DNA from: an uncultured delta proteobacterium
GTDB taxonomy: Bacteria; Myxococcota_A; Bradymonadia; REDH01
Direction of reading: 5' to 3'
Assembly: GCA_903912275.1 (NCBI GenBank)
Contig: CAIWGR010000653.1
Coordinates: forward strand, 1-7,623
DNA length: 7,623 nt
Shown one piece after another: positions 1 through 6,048 of this stretch. Within the stretch, counting starts at the first letter, position 1, and each line of letters starts with the position of its first letter. Both the position numbers and the translations under genes were made by a program. The notes below the pieces were generated by a model. It ran no database searches. It was not told the origin of the DNA and saw nothing but the letters and a program-made list of their open reading frames with translations.

Positions 1-924
1 GCCGCGGACACCGGCACGGTTTCGATTCCGAATCCACCCACAGGGCCCGGCCCCTACACCTCCAACCGGACTGACGCCTCCTACACCGTGACCTACGCCG
101 CCGGCGACAGGACCATGGATGTGCGCATCTACCTGCCCTCTGACCTCGCCGCGGGACCCTTCCCGCTGATCATCCTCAGCCACGGTTTCCAGCTCAACGG
201 CCAAGGCTACAATCTGCTCGGCGACCGGCTCGCGTCGCACGGCTTTGTGGTGGTGTCACCCAGCTACGGCGACAGCCTCTTCAACGCCCTGTCGCACACC
301 GCGCTGGCGCAGATTGTGGTGGCCACCATCGACTGGGCGGCGGCGCAGAACACCACGACCGGCTCGCCGCTGTTCGGTCACCTCGACCTCGACAAGATCG
401 GTGTCACAGGCCACTCGCGCGGCGGCAAGCAGAGCATCTACGCTGCCATTCTCGACCCGCGCATCAAGGCGGTCTTCGGAATCGACCCCGTCGACTCCGG
501 CCCGCCCGTAGGTGGCAACGACCCCGTCGCCTACCCCAGCATCACACCCGAGCGGATGGGCGAGCTGACCGTACCCTTCGCCGCAGTCGGCGCAGGCCAC
601 GGCGGTGAGACGACCCTGTTCGGCCTCGGACCGGCCTGTGCACCAACGGCCGACAACTATCAGGCCTACTTCGATGCCTCGGGCGCACCGGCCTTTGAGT
701 ATCTCGTCGTCGACGCCGGCCACCTCGACTTCGTGGACGACTGCGGCTTCCTCTGCACCACCTGCGGACAGGGTTCTGATGCCACCGTCGGGCGCAACTT
801 CGCAGCGCAGACGGCTGTGGCTTTCTTCAAGGTCTTCCTCGCGGCGGATGAGAGCTACCGCCCCTGGGTCGACGGCGCTCCGATTTCGGCATTGGCCCCT
901 GCGATCACCTTCCGCCAGCACTAG
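1..924 (+). CDS. Chlorophyllase-like alpha/beta hydrolase, 5'-partial
   Basis: The reading frame is open from base 1, so the start codon lies outside the window; the ATG-like residue codon near 115 and the GTG at 88 are inside the conserved domain and are not credible starts. 307 residues are visible. Motifs, in visible numbering: an oxyanion-type strand LSHGF (about 59-64), the nucleophile elbow GHSRGG with Ser139, an acid in GIDPVD (Asp162 most likely) and AGHLDF with His241. The GHSRGG elbow, the IDPVD strand, the CAPTADNYQ stretch and the GHLDFVDD-Cys segment together match the chlorophyllase/PETase-like branch of alpha/beta hydrolases, so ester hydrolysis is the expected reaction. The substrate cannot be read from sequence, and chlorophyll is not implied. 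Four cysteines cluster in the C-terminal third, three of them in CGFLCTTCG, which suggests disulfides and an extracytoplasmic location; the signal peptide would be upstream of the window. The gene ends 12 bases from the stop of a convergent gene. Confidence is high for the fold and moderate for the subfamily. Confidence 0.88.
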   Translation, partial: AADTGTVSIPNPPTGPGPYTSNRTDASYTVTYAAGDRTMDVRIYLPSDLAAGPFPLIILSHGFQLNGQGYNLLGDRLASHGFVVVSPSYGDSLFNALSHTALAQIVVATIDWAAAQNTTTGSPLFGHLDLDKIGVTGHSRGGKQSIYAAILDPRIKAVFGIDPVDSGPPVGGNDPVAYPSITPERMGELTVPFAAVGAGHGGETTLFGLGPACAPTADNYQAYFDASGAPAFEYLVVDAGHLDFVDDCGFLCTTCGQGSDATVGRNFAAQTAVAFFKVFLAADESYRPWVDGAPISALAPAITFRQH

Positions 925-936
925 GCGGCGAGAGAG

Positions 937-1674
937 CTACTTGGGCGGCGCAGGCGCGATGCTCGGAGTTGCCATGCTTGGCGCCCTGTCGCTCGCCTCG
1001 CCCGTGCCACCGGCAGGAGGCCGGAAGTAGACGCTCGTGTTGATACCCGAGCGAATCAGGACGTTCTTGGTCTCCGACATCGCTCCGTCATCGAACTGCA
1101 CCTGCACGGTGTGCTGTCCGGCGGGCAGCTCGATGCGTCGGGCGGGGGTCTTGTTCTCCGTCGGGCCGCCATCGACAACCACGGTGCCGCGCGGTGTGGA
1201 GGCCACGCCGAGGAAGCCTGTGAGTGCATCGGCCGAGCCCTCCGCCGCAGGAGGCGCCTCGGCGGCCTCCGCCTTGGCCTGCGGCTTGGGCGGCGCTGCC
1301 GCCACCGCACCCATGTTTTCCAAATCGACCACCAGCACGCGGGTCTCGCCCTCGTTGAGATTGAGATTGAAGGTGCGACGCTTTTCCGGCGAGGTGGAGA
1401 CCACCAGCCTGAAGGTCACATTGGCGGGAACAATCATGCCCTGCTGGTCGCCGAAGATGTACTCGTAGGGATAGGAGGTCTTGCCGATCTCGATCTCGGT
1501 CGCGTCGAAATTGGTGATGATGATGAGGCGGGCCTGGCCCTGCCCGCGACGCGATGCGCGGGGCTTGGCCTCGAGCTGGCTTGGTGCAACGGGGACCGAC
1601 AGGCTCACCAGCAGCAGGGCGAGCGAGAGCCGTGCGGCACGAGCGGCGAGGCGAGCGAGAGGGTTGCGAGACAC
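937..1674 (-). CDS. Secreted protein with two PEGA-like beta domains
   Basis: I chose the GTG start at 1674 (245 residues) because a GGAG ribosome site lies 7 bases upstream and the product then opens with a signal peptide: basic n-region to about residue 15, hydrophobic core LSLALLLVSLSVPVA (16-30), and a plausible cleavage after LEA (36). A second in-frame GTG at 1719 has poorer signals. Residues 48-119 form a beta-rich domain (RLIIITNFDATEIEIG, then GMIVPANVTFRLVVS, then NLNEGETRVLVVDLE) and residues 152-218 a second (TPRGTVVVDG, then RIELPAGQHTVQVQFDDG, then VLIRSGINTSVYF). Both have the PEGA pattern of 'short strand, placed substrate loop, G-x-H-x-V, closing strand'. An Ala/Pro/Glu linker (120-150) separates them, and a Pro/Ala tail ends the protein. 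PEGA domains are known from surface and extracytoplasmic proteins; no enzymatic residues are visible, so a structural or binding role in the periplasm or at the cell surface is inferred. It is the last gene of the pyrD-led block. Confidence 0.8.
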   Translation of the reverse strand: MSRNPLARLAARAARLSLALLLVSLSVPVAPSQLEAKPRASRRGQGQARLIIITNFDATEIEIGKTSYPYEYIFGDQQGMIVPANVTFRLVVSTSPEKRRTFNLNLNEGETRVLVVDLENMGAVAAAPPKPQAKAEAAEAPPAAEGSADALTGFLGVASTPRGTVVVDGGPTENKTPARRIELPAGQHTVQVQFDDGAMSETKNVLIRSGINTSVYFRPPAGGTGEASDRAPSMATPSIAPAPPK

Positions 1675-1681
1675 GCACAGA

Positions 1682-1685
1682 CTCC
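1682..1685 (-). promoter_or_regulatory. Ribosome binding site (GGAG) deciding a GTG start
   Basis: Read on the minus strand, GGAG stands 7 bases before the GTG at 1674. It favours this start over the in-frame GTG at 1719, and the chosen start puts the signal peptide at the very N-terminus. Confidence 0.6.
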
Positions 1686-1745
1686 GGTGAGGGATGATGC
1701 GAGCGCCGTAGCCGCTCACCCTGCTGCGGGCAACGAAGCTGCGGC

Positions 1746-3926
1746 CTAGCGGTCGAACAGTTTGGGGTCGTCGTGAAGCAGCTTGCCCATGAGTCCGCCC
1801 ATCACGCCGTGGGCGACCATGAGCGCTGCACCCGCGACCAGACCGCCGAGTGCCTGAAGCAGTGGCATGGAGACCGTGCCAACCGCTTCGGTGAGCCCGG
1901 CAAACACGACGAACAGCGCGACAGCTCCAAGGAAGACAACGAGGAGGTAGTGCGAAAGCACCGCCACGATGAGGCCGATGACCGTGCCGAAGGAAAAGAC
2001 CTTCGTGGGGGCCCCGGACTTGACCGAGAAGGCCAACGCCATGGGCCAATAGGCGAGCGGTGCCCCGAGGACGAAGGTCGTGGTGATGGTCATCACCGGG
2101 CTGGCCTGCACGGCCTCGGCCTTCGTTCCGAGCCAACCGAGACTGGCACCTCCAAGCAGCATCGCGCAGAGCGCCAGCGGCGTCGCATTGAGGACGAAGG
2201 AGACCATTCCACCGAGGGGAGGAGGAGCATCTACATCCTTCTCACCCGCCAGTGTGGCCCGCATGCAGGCGGCGAAGATGCCGAAGGCGAAGGCGACCGT
2301 TCCCAGCATCCCGATGAGCATGAGCGGCAGCCCCGCAACCGGCATCACATGTCCGATGCCCACACCGAGATAGCCGAGCAGCCCGAAGAGCGACCCGAAG
2401 CCCACCCAGTAGTAGCCGGACGGCTGGAGCGGCAGCGTGAGGCAGTAGCCGATGCTCTCGTTGAAGGATTTGTCGGCGAGCGGTCCTCTGCGGATTGCAG
2501 CTTTGGGCTGAGGGGCGGAGCGTTTCGCGTTCCCCGTATCTGTGCCCGCCTCGGTCGCGGTGAGAGAGAGCGGAGGACGGACTGCCGGCGGCGCCCCCGA
2601 GAGCTCCCGCCTTCCGCCGGCCGCAAGCTCGATCTTGGGGGACGCAAGGGGCGCGGGCTCGTTCGTCGCACCGTAGGAGCCGCTGAAGACGTCGAGCGCA
2701 CCGCCGAGCCCGGGCACGCGCGAGGCATCGTTGGGGTCAGCGCCAGCCACGGCCGCAACGGACCCCGTGGCGCGCGCAGCAACACCCGTCGCCGACTGCT
2801 CTGCCGCGGGCAGGTTGGCACTGGGTGAGAGCAGCGCCAGCGCGCTCCCGGAACCGCGCGCCCAAGGGTGCCGCACTGCGGAGGGGGTAGCCGCAGGGGT
2901 CGCAACTGCACGGTCGGGCTCAACGGCGCCCGTGCTCAGGCTGATGCCGAGCGGGTCGAGTCCGAAGTCGAGCGGGTCGCCGAAGAGGATCTCGTCGGCC
3001 CCCGAAAGACCCGCCTCGGGCGAGCCTCCAAAGAGCGACGCGGCCATCTCGTCCACGGCATCGAGGGAGGCGTAGGAGGCAGCAAGTGGCGAAGGCGTCG
3101 GCTTGGGTGCCACCGGTTCGTTGAAGTAGGCGGCAATCGAGGGCGACTGGGGCACCGAGCCTGTCTCAATCACCAGCCTACGGCCCGGCGCGGCGCCGAG
3201 CATGGGCGCCGGGAGAGGCTCGGGCTCCGCGCGCAGTGGCTCGGTTTCAGAGGTCTTTTCAGCAGGCTGCCACGCGCCGAATCCGCTTGTGTCCGAGAGC
3301 GGCTGATCGTCGTGAGCATCGGCCGCGACGGGCAGACCCTGCAGGCTCTCCGAGCCCGGCTCCGCAACGTCATCGTGCGCCCAGCCCTCACCCGTCGGCA
3401 GCGCATCGAGCTCTTCGTCGAGGAAGCCGCTGGAACCCTCCACCACGGCGGCCGAGCCCGAGGGGCGAGATCGCTCGACGATCGGCACCGCTCCCGAGGC
3501 CCGCACACCGACGACGGCGCCCGAGACCTGGTCGACGCGGGCCTTCGAAAGTCCGATCCGCGCAAGTTCGCTCGCACCCGACGGCTCGCTCACGCGGGCG
3601 CTCGGGACCGACGCGGTGACGACCGGCGCGGGCACAACCGGCGCGGGCATCGGCGCACTGGCATGACGGCCGAGCGGAAGCGCCGGCCCGTCGCCCGAAG
3701 AGGGACGGAACTCACCGATGGCCCCCATGAAGGTGAAGGCTCCGTCGAACTTCCGGAAGTCGCCCTCCGAGACACCCTTCCGGATGGCGGTCGGCATGCG
3801 CGCGACCACCTTCTCGGCCTGGTCCATGGGCACACCGAAGACCTGAGACAGCGCCTCTGCAGGCGTTGCGCCGGCTTTGGGTCCCTCCGGAAATCCGATG
3901 AGTACAACGTCGAACGAGGCTGTCAC
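1746..3926 (-). CDS. Membrane protein: L7/L12-like domain, long linker, six-helix membrane domain
   Basis: I do not recognise a named gene; 726 residues. Residues 4-74 align by eye with the ribosomal L7/L12 C-terminal domain: FDVVL first strand, a helix, FGVPMDQAEKVVARMPTAIRKGVS in place of the TGLGLKEAKDLVE...P...KEGVS segment, and a closing GAIGEF strand. Residues 75-485 are an Ala/Pro/Ser/Gly-rich, probably disordered linker with acidic patches and small hydrophobic islands such as SGFLDEELDAL (166-176) and DEILFGDPLDFGLDPLGISL (311-330). Residues about 504-712 contain roughly six hydrophobic helices (504-528, 530-557, 571-598, 611-634, 645-678, 685-712), in the style of Yip1/DUF4013-type membrane domains. 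The L7/L12-like head and the linker should be cytoplasmic, but topology is inferred. The GTG start overlaps the pyrD stop in a GTGA, with GGAGG just upstream, so translation is probably coupled. No catalytic motif is seen. It could be an adaptor that presents the head domain at the membrane. Confidence 0.82.
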   Translation of the reverse strand: MTASFDVVLIGFPEGPKAGATPAEALSQVFGVPMDQAEKVVARMPTAIRKGVSEGDFRKFDGAFTFMGAIGEFRPSSGDGPALPLGRHASAPMPAPVVPAPVVTASVPSARVSEPSGASELARIGLSKARVDQVSGAVVGVRASGAVPIVERSRPSGSAAVVEGSSGFLDEELDALPTGEGWAHDDVAEPGSESLQGLPVAADAHDDQPLSDTSGFGAWQPAEKTSETEPLRAEPEPLPAPMLGAAPGRRLVIETGSVPQSPSIAAYFNEPVAPKPTPSPLAASYASLDAVDEMAASLFGGSPEAGLSGADEILFGDPLDFGLDPLGISLSTGAVEPDRAVATPAATPSAVRHPWARGSGSALALLSPSANLPAAEQSATGVAARATGSVAAVAGADPNDASRVPGLGGALDVFSGSYGATNEPAPLASPKIELAAGGRRELSGAPPAVRPPLSLTATEAGTDTGNAKRSAPQPKAAIRRGPLADKSFNESIGYCLTLPLQPSGYYWVGFGSLFGLLGYLGVGIGHVMPVAGLPLMLIGMLGTVAFAFGIFAACMRATLAGEKDVDAPPPLGGMVSFVLNATPLALCAMLLGGASLGWLGTKAEAVQASPVMTITTTFVLGAPLAYWPMALAFSVKSGAPTKVFSFGTVIGLIVAVLSHYLLVVFLGAVALFVVFAGLTEAVGTVSMPLLQALGGLVAGAALMVAHGVMGGLMGKLLHDDPKLFDR
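3622..3649 (-). repeat. Tandem 15-base repeat encoding PAPVV twice
   Basis: The 13-base word accggcgcgggca occurs at 3622-3634 and again at 3637-3649, a period of 15 bases that preserves the reading frame. It encodes the doubled PAPVV in the linker of the L7/L12-like membrane protein (residues 94-103). This is most simply a slippage duplication inside a disordered segment. Confidence 0.7.
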
Positions 3927-5056
3927 GCTTCCTCCAAAGAGAGCGACGCGCGACCGTACAACGAAGCAGCCTCGCCGACAATCACGGAAATGGAACGGTC
4001 TCCGACGCGCTGCAGCAGCCCGCGTGCGATGTTCCGTGGCAGCAGCGGCCCCTCGTAGATGAACCCGGAATAGACCTGCACCAGCGAGGCGCCGGCGCGC
4101 ATCATCTCGAAGGCCTCCGCTGCGTTGCTGATGCCGCCCACGCCGATGATGGGGAGGCGACCCTGCAGCCGCAGGTAGAGCCGGGCAACGACGCGGCGAC
4201 TGCGCGCGGTCAGCGGTCCGCCAGAGAGGCCGCCGGCGCCCAGCGACGCAACCTCTGATGCGGGCGTTGAGAGTCCGTCGCGCCCGAGCGTGGTGTTGGT
4301 CGCGATGATGCCGGCAACGGGGTGCTGCAGGACGAGGTCGGCGATGCCGTCGAGCTGCTCGTCGTCGAGGTCGGGGGCAATCTTCACCAACACCGGCTTC
4401 TCCGCTCCACCCGATGCCAGGGCAAGCGCGCGGTTCTCTCTGCAGACTGCGGCGAGCAGCTCGCCGAGCGCTTCGGCGTTCTGCAATCCCCGCAGTCCCG
4501 GCGTGTTGGGCGAGCTGACATTGACGGCGATGTAGTCGGCGCCGGCCCAGACCTGGCGGAGCGCCGCGAGATAGTTCTCATTCGCCGCCTCGTTCGCGAC
4601 CTCTTTGTTGCGCCCGATGTTGACGCCCAACTGGTAGCCCTCGCCGCGGCGAGCGAGGCGACGACCAGCCGCTGCAGCCCCATCATTGTTGAAGCCGAAG
4701 CGATTGAGCAGGGCTCGGTCCGGCGCGAGCCGGAAGAGCCGCGGCTTGGGGTTGCCGGGCTGGGCGAGCGCGGTCACGGTCCCCACCTCAATGGAGCCAA
4801 AGCCGAGGGCGCCCAAGCAGCGATGCCACCGCGCCTCTTTGTCAAAGCCGGCCGCGAGCCCCACGGGCGTCTCGAAGTCGAGCCCGAAGCAGTTCACAGC
4901 GAGCCGCGGATCGCGCACCTGCAGCAGTCTGCGCAGCAGTGGCGTCGCGCCGGGTAGCGCACAGAGCGCAGCAAAAATCGCCATGGAGAGATGGTGCGCC
5001 TGCTCCGGGTCGAGCCGGAAGAGCAGCGCACGGATGCATCGCCAGAGGAGCGCCAT
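3923..5056 (-). CDS. pyrD: Dihydroorotate dehydrogenase (quinone), class 2
   Basis: Oxidises (S)-dihydroorotate to orotate, the fourth step of de novo pyrimidine synthesis, with FMN and a membrane quinone as acceptor. The protein is 377 residues. The N-terminus MALLWRCIRALLFRLDPEQAHH matches the membrane-associating helix and LDPE-x-AH signature of the E. coli enzyme, which marks class 2. Further matches: GLAAGFDK (66-73), GFGSIEVGTVT (85-95), PKPRLFRL (103-110), NRFGFNN (118-124), NIGRNK (146-151), NVSSPNTPGLRGLQ (179-192; the second Ser, 182, is the expected catalytic base), VKIAPDL (224-230), IATNTT (251-256), GGLSGGPL (275-282), IIGVGGI (303-309) and VQVYSGFIYEGP (326-337). I chose the ATG at 5056 because GAAGG lies 8 bases upstream and the length fits the family; an ATG at 5071 (adding MKAHS) is also possible. 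The frame stays open further upstream, but that part shows no conservation. No other pyrimidine gene is nearby. All key residues are present. Confidence 0.97.
   Translation of the reverse strand: MALLWRCIRALLFRLDPEQAHHLSMAIFAALCALPGATPLLRRLLQVRDPRLAVNCFGLDFETPVGLAAGFDKEARWHRCLGALGFGSIEVGTVTALAQPGNPKPRLFRLAPDRALLNRFGFNNDGAAAAGRRLARRGEGYQLGVNIGRNKEVANEAANENYLAALRQVWAGADYIAVNVSSPNTPGLRGLQNAEALGELLAAVCRENRALALASGGAEKPVLVKIAPDLDDEQLDGIADLVLQHPVAGIIATNTTLGRDGLSTPASEVASLGAGGLSGGPLTARSRRVVARLYLRLQGRLPIIGVGGISNAAEAFEMMRAGASLVQVYSGFIYEGPLLPRNIARGLLQRVGDRSISVIVGEAASLYGRASLSLEEA
3931..3935 (-). promoter_or_regulatory. Strong ribosome binding site (GGAGG) inside the pyrD 3' end
   Basis: On the minus strand, GGAGG lies four bases before the GTG at 3926, within the last codons of pyrD. 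Together with the GTGA stop/start overlap it supports both the GTG start and re-initiation by ribosomes finishing pyrD. The spacing is slightly short. Confidence 0.7.
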
Positions 5057-5225
5057 GGAGTGAGCCTTCATGAGGCGCGCCCCAACCGCTGAGACGCCGT
5101 CGCGGAGGTAGACCGAAGCGTGCGATTCCTCAACCTTCCCATGCAGCGGGCGACCGGATGCGTTGACAGGGGGGGGCGCGGGTGGCAGTTTCAATCTCCC
5201 GCTCGACCACGCCTGCCCGGACCGG
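5057..5225. promoter_or_regulatory. Divergent intergenic region between pyrD and the TolB-like gene
   Basis: This 169-base interval is the largest non-coding stretch in the window and lies between divergent starts, so both transcripts most likely begin here. On the plus strand a perfect -35 hexamer TTGACA occurs at 5163-5168, immediately followed by eight consecutive G (5169-5176). No good -10 hexamer is found 16-18 bases downstream (CAGTTT at 5186-5191 is poor; TTCAAT at 5190-5195 is too far). On the minus strand only weak hexamers are seen, such as TTGAGG at 5128-5133. No operator palindrome or riboswitch is evident. The function is inferred from gene arrangement. Confidence 0.45.
5065..5069 (-). 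promoter_or_regulatory. Ribosome binding site (GAAGG) for pyrD
   Basis: GAAGG on the minus strand sits 8 bases before the ATG at 5056. It favours that start over the ATG at 5071, which has only a G-rich, weaker upstream sequence. Confidence 0.5.
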
Positions 5226-5975
5226 ATGCCTGCTCCTGTACTGAGACTCCTCCTGCTGCCCTTTGCGGCGCTCGGCGACGAGGCGTCGCTGGGTGTCTGG
5301 GCACGCCAGCTCCCGCAGCTGTTGAGCCGGTCGCTTGCAGGCTCCGTTGCGACCGTCGCACCGCTCTGGCGTGACGCCCACTCCGAGCGGTTGGTGCGGT
5401 CCGGAGGGGCGCTGCCGCAGAGCGTGGTCCGGGGCGAGGCCGAGGCTGCTGCCGCCGACTGGGTCCTCACGGGGGCTGTGGCGCAGACGGACGAAGGGAT
5501 TCGCGTCGACCTGCAACTCCAAGCAATGGCTGATGCCGGCGCAGCGCAGGCCTGGTGCCTGCCCTTGCCGCACGGCAATGAGGGTGCCGCCTTTGCGGCG
5601 CTGGTCGGTCAGCTCGCCACCCGGCTCGGCTGCTCCGTTGAACTTCCCGAACCCCAGTCTGCAGCGCAGCTCTGGCCGCTGCTCTGTGACCTCGAGGTCG
5701 AGGCCGAACTTCAGGCCGCCGGCATCGGCGCCCTCAGCCAGCCCTCCGCAGCCTGGAGCCACCTCCGCAGCGCAGCGCTCCAGGGGGACGCGGCCTGGGC
5801 CCTACCGCGGCTTGCGGCACGGCGGGTTCTGATCCAGCGTCTCGCCCCCGACCTGCTCTCAGCCTTCGACACAGACAACCTGAAGGCGAACGCCACTACC
5901 GACCTCTCGACCGATGAGGTGCTTCTGTTGCTCGGCATCTCGAGCACCACAACGCCCCCCTCCACGCACGGATGA
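5226..5975 (+). CDS. Stand-alone TolB-like (COG5616-type) domain protein
   Basis: 249 residues from the ATG at 5226; a TTG at 5163 would add 21 residues of unlikely composition. Residues 5-110 follow the pattern of the TolB-like N-terminal domain often attached to class III adenylate cyclases and TPR regulators: first strand LRLLLLPFAAL, a helix with LPQLLSRSLAG, strand VATVAPL, helix ending AAAADWVLTGAV, strand IRVDLQLQAM, then a bent AQAWCLPLP. In that family the segment reads 'LPF...L...L...V...A...YVL.G.V...RV...L.DA'. Residues about 120-240 look helical, with Leu/Ala-rich stretches (ELQAAGIGAL, HLRSAALQGDAAWALPRLAARRVLI) that could be degenerate TPR-like helices. No signal peptide: the initial Leu run is better read as a beta strand. 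It lacks a cyclase or DNA-binding domain. The ribosome site is weak. The next gene starts 10 bases after its stop, so the two are probably co-transcribed. Function unknown; the domain assignment rests on pattern, not a profile search. Confidence 0.72.
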   Translation: MPAPVLRLLLLPFAALGDEASLGVWARQLPQLLSRSLAGSVATVAPLWRDAHSERLVRSGGALPQSVVRGEAEAAAADWVLTGAVAQTDEGIRVDLQLQAMADAGAAQAWCLPLPHGNEGAAFAALVGQLATRLGCSVELPEPQSAAQLWPLLCDLEVEAELQAAGIGALSQPSAAWSHLRSAALQGDAAWALPRLAARRVLIQRLAPDLLSAFDTDNLKANATTDLSTDEVLLLLGISSTTTPPSTHG

Positions 5976-5985
5976 CACGGCTGCC

Positions 5986-6048
5986 ATGAAGAACCTTCGC
6001 CTCTCCCCGCTGCTCCTGCTCCTGCTGACACTCACGCTCAGTGGCTGC
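5986..6048 (+). other. Lipoprotein signal peptide with lipobox LSGC
   Basis: Codons 1-21 of the lipoprotein: basic n-region MKNLR, a run of Leu with Thr, then LSGC with the Cys codon (tgc) at 6046-6048. This is the classical signal peptidase II arrangement and fixes the translation start. Confidence 0.85.

Noticed and set aside
256..921. 221-residue minus-strand frame opposite the hydrolase
   Set aside because: No domain pattern; the plus-strand hydrolase has a complete catalytic triad.
1686..1720. Inverted repeat GGTGAG (1686-1691) and CTCACC (1715-1720) upstream of the PEGA gene
   Set aside because: Only a six-base stem with a 23-base loop; expected by chance in such sequence, with no U tract, so not called a terminator or attenuator.
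1675..2136. Longer version of the PEGA protein starting inside the membrane-protein gene
   Set aside because: The extra part is antisense-free but only a shadow frame of the upstream gene; the GTG at 1674 has a ribosome site and puts the signal peptide first.
1773..4058. Long plus-strand open frames opposite the membrane-protein gene
   Set aside because: Arg/His/Gly-rich, low-complexity composition typical of GC-rich shadow frames; the minus-strand product has clear domains and helices.
5106..5133. Possible minus-strand promoter for pyrD: TTGAGG at 5128-5133 with a downstream hexamer near 5105-5112
   Set aside because: The -10 matches (TACCTC or TCTACC) are too poor and the spacing is ambiguous.
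5057..5578. N-terminal extension of the pyrD frame upstream of 5056 (up to a 551-residue product)
   Set aside because: The extension shows no family similarity, overlaps the divergent TolB-like gene, and the 377-residue form already begins at the conserved class 2 N-terminus.
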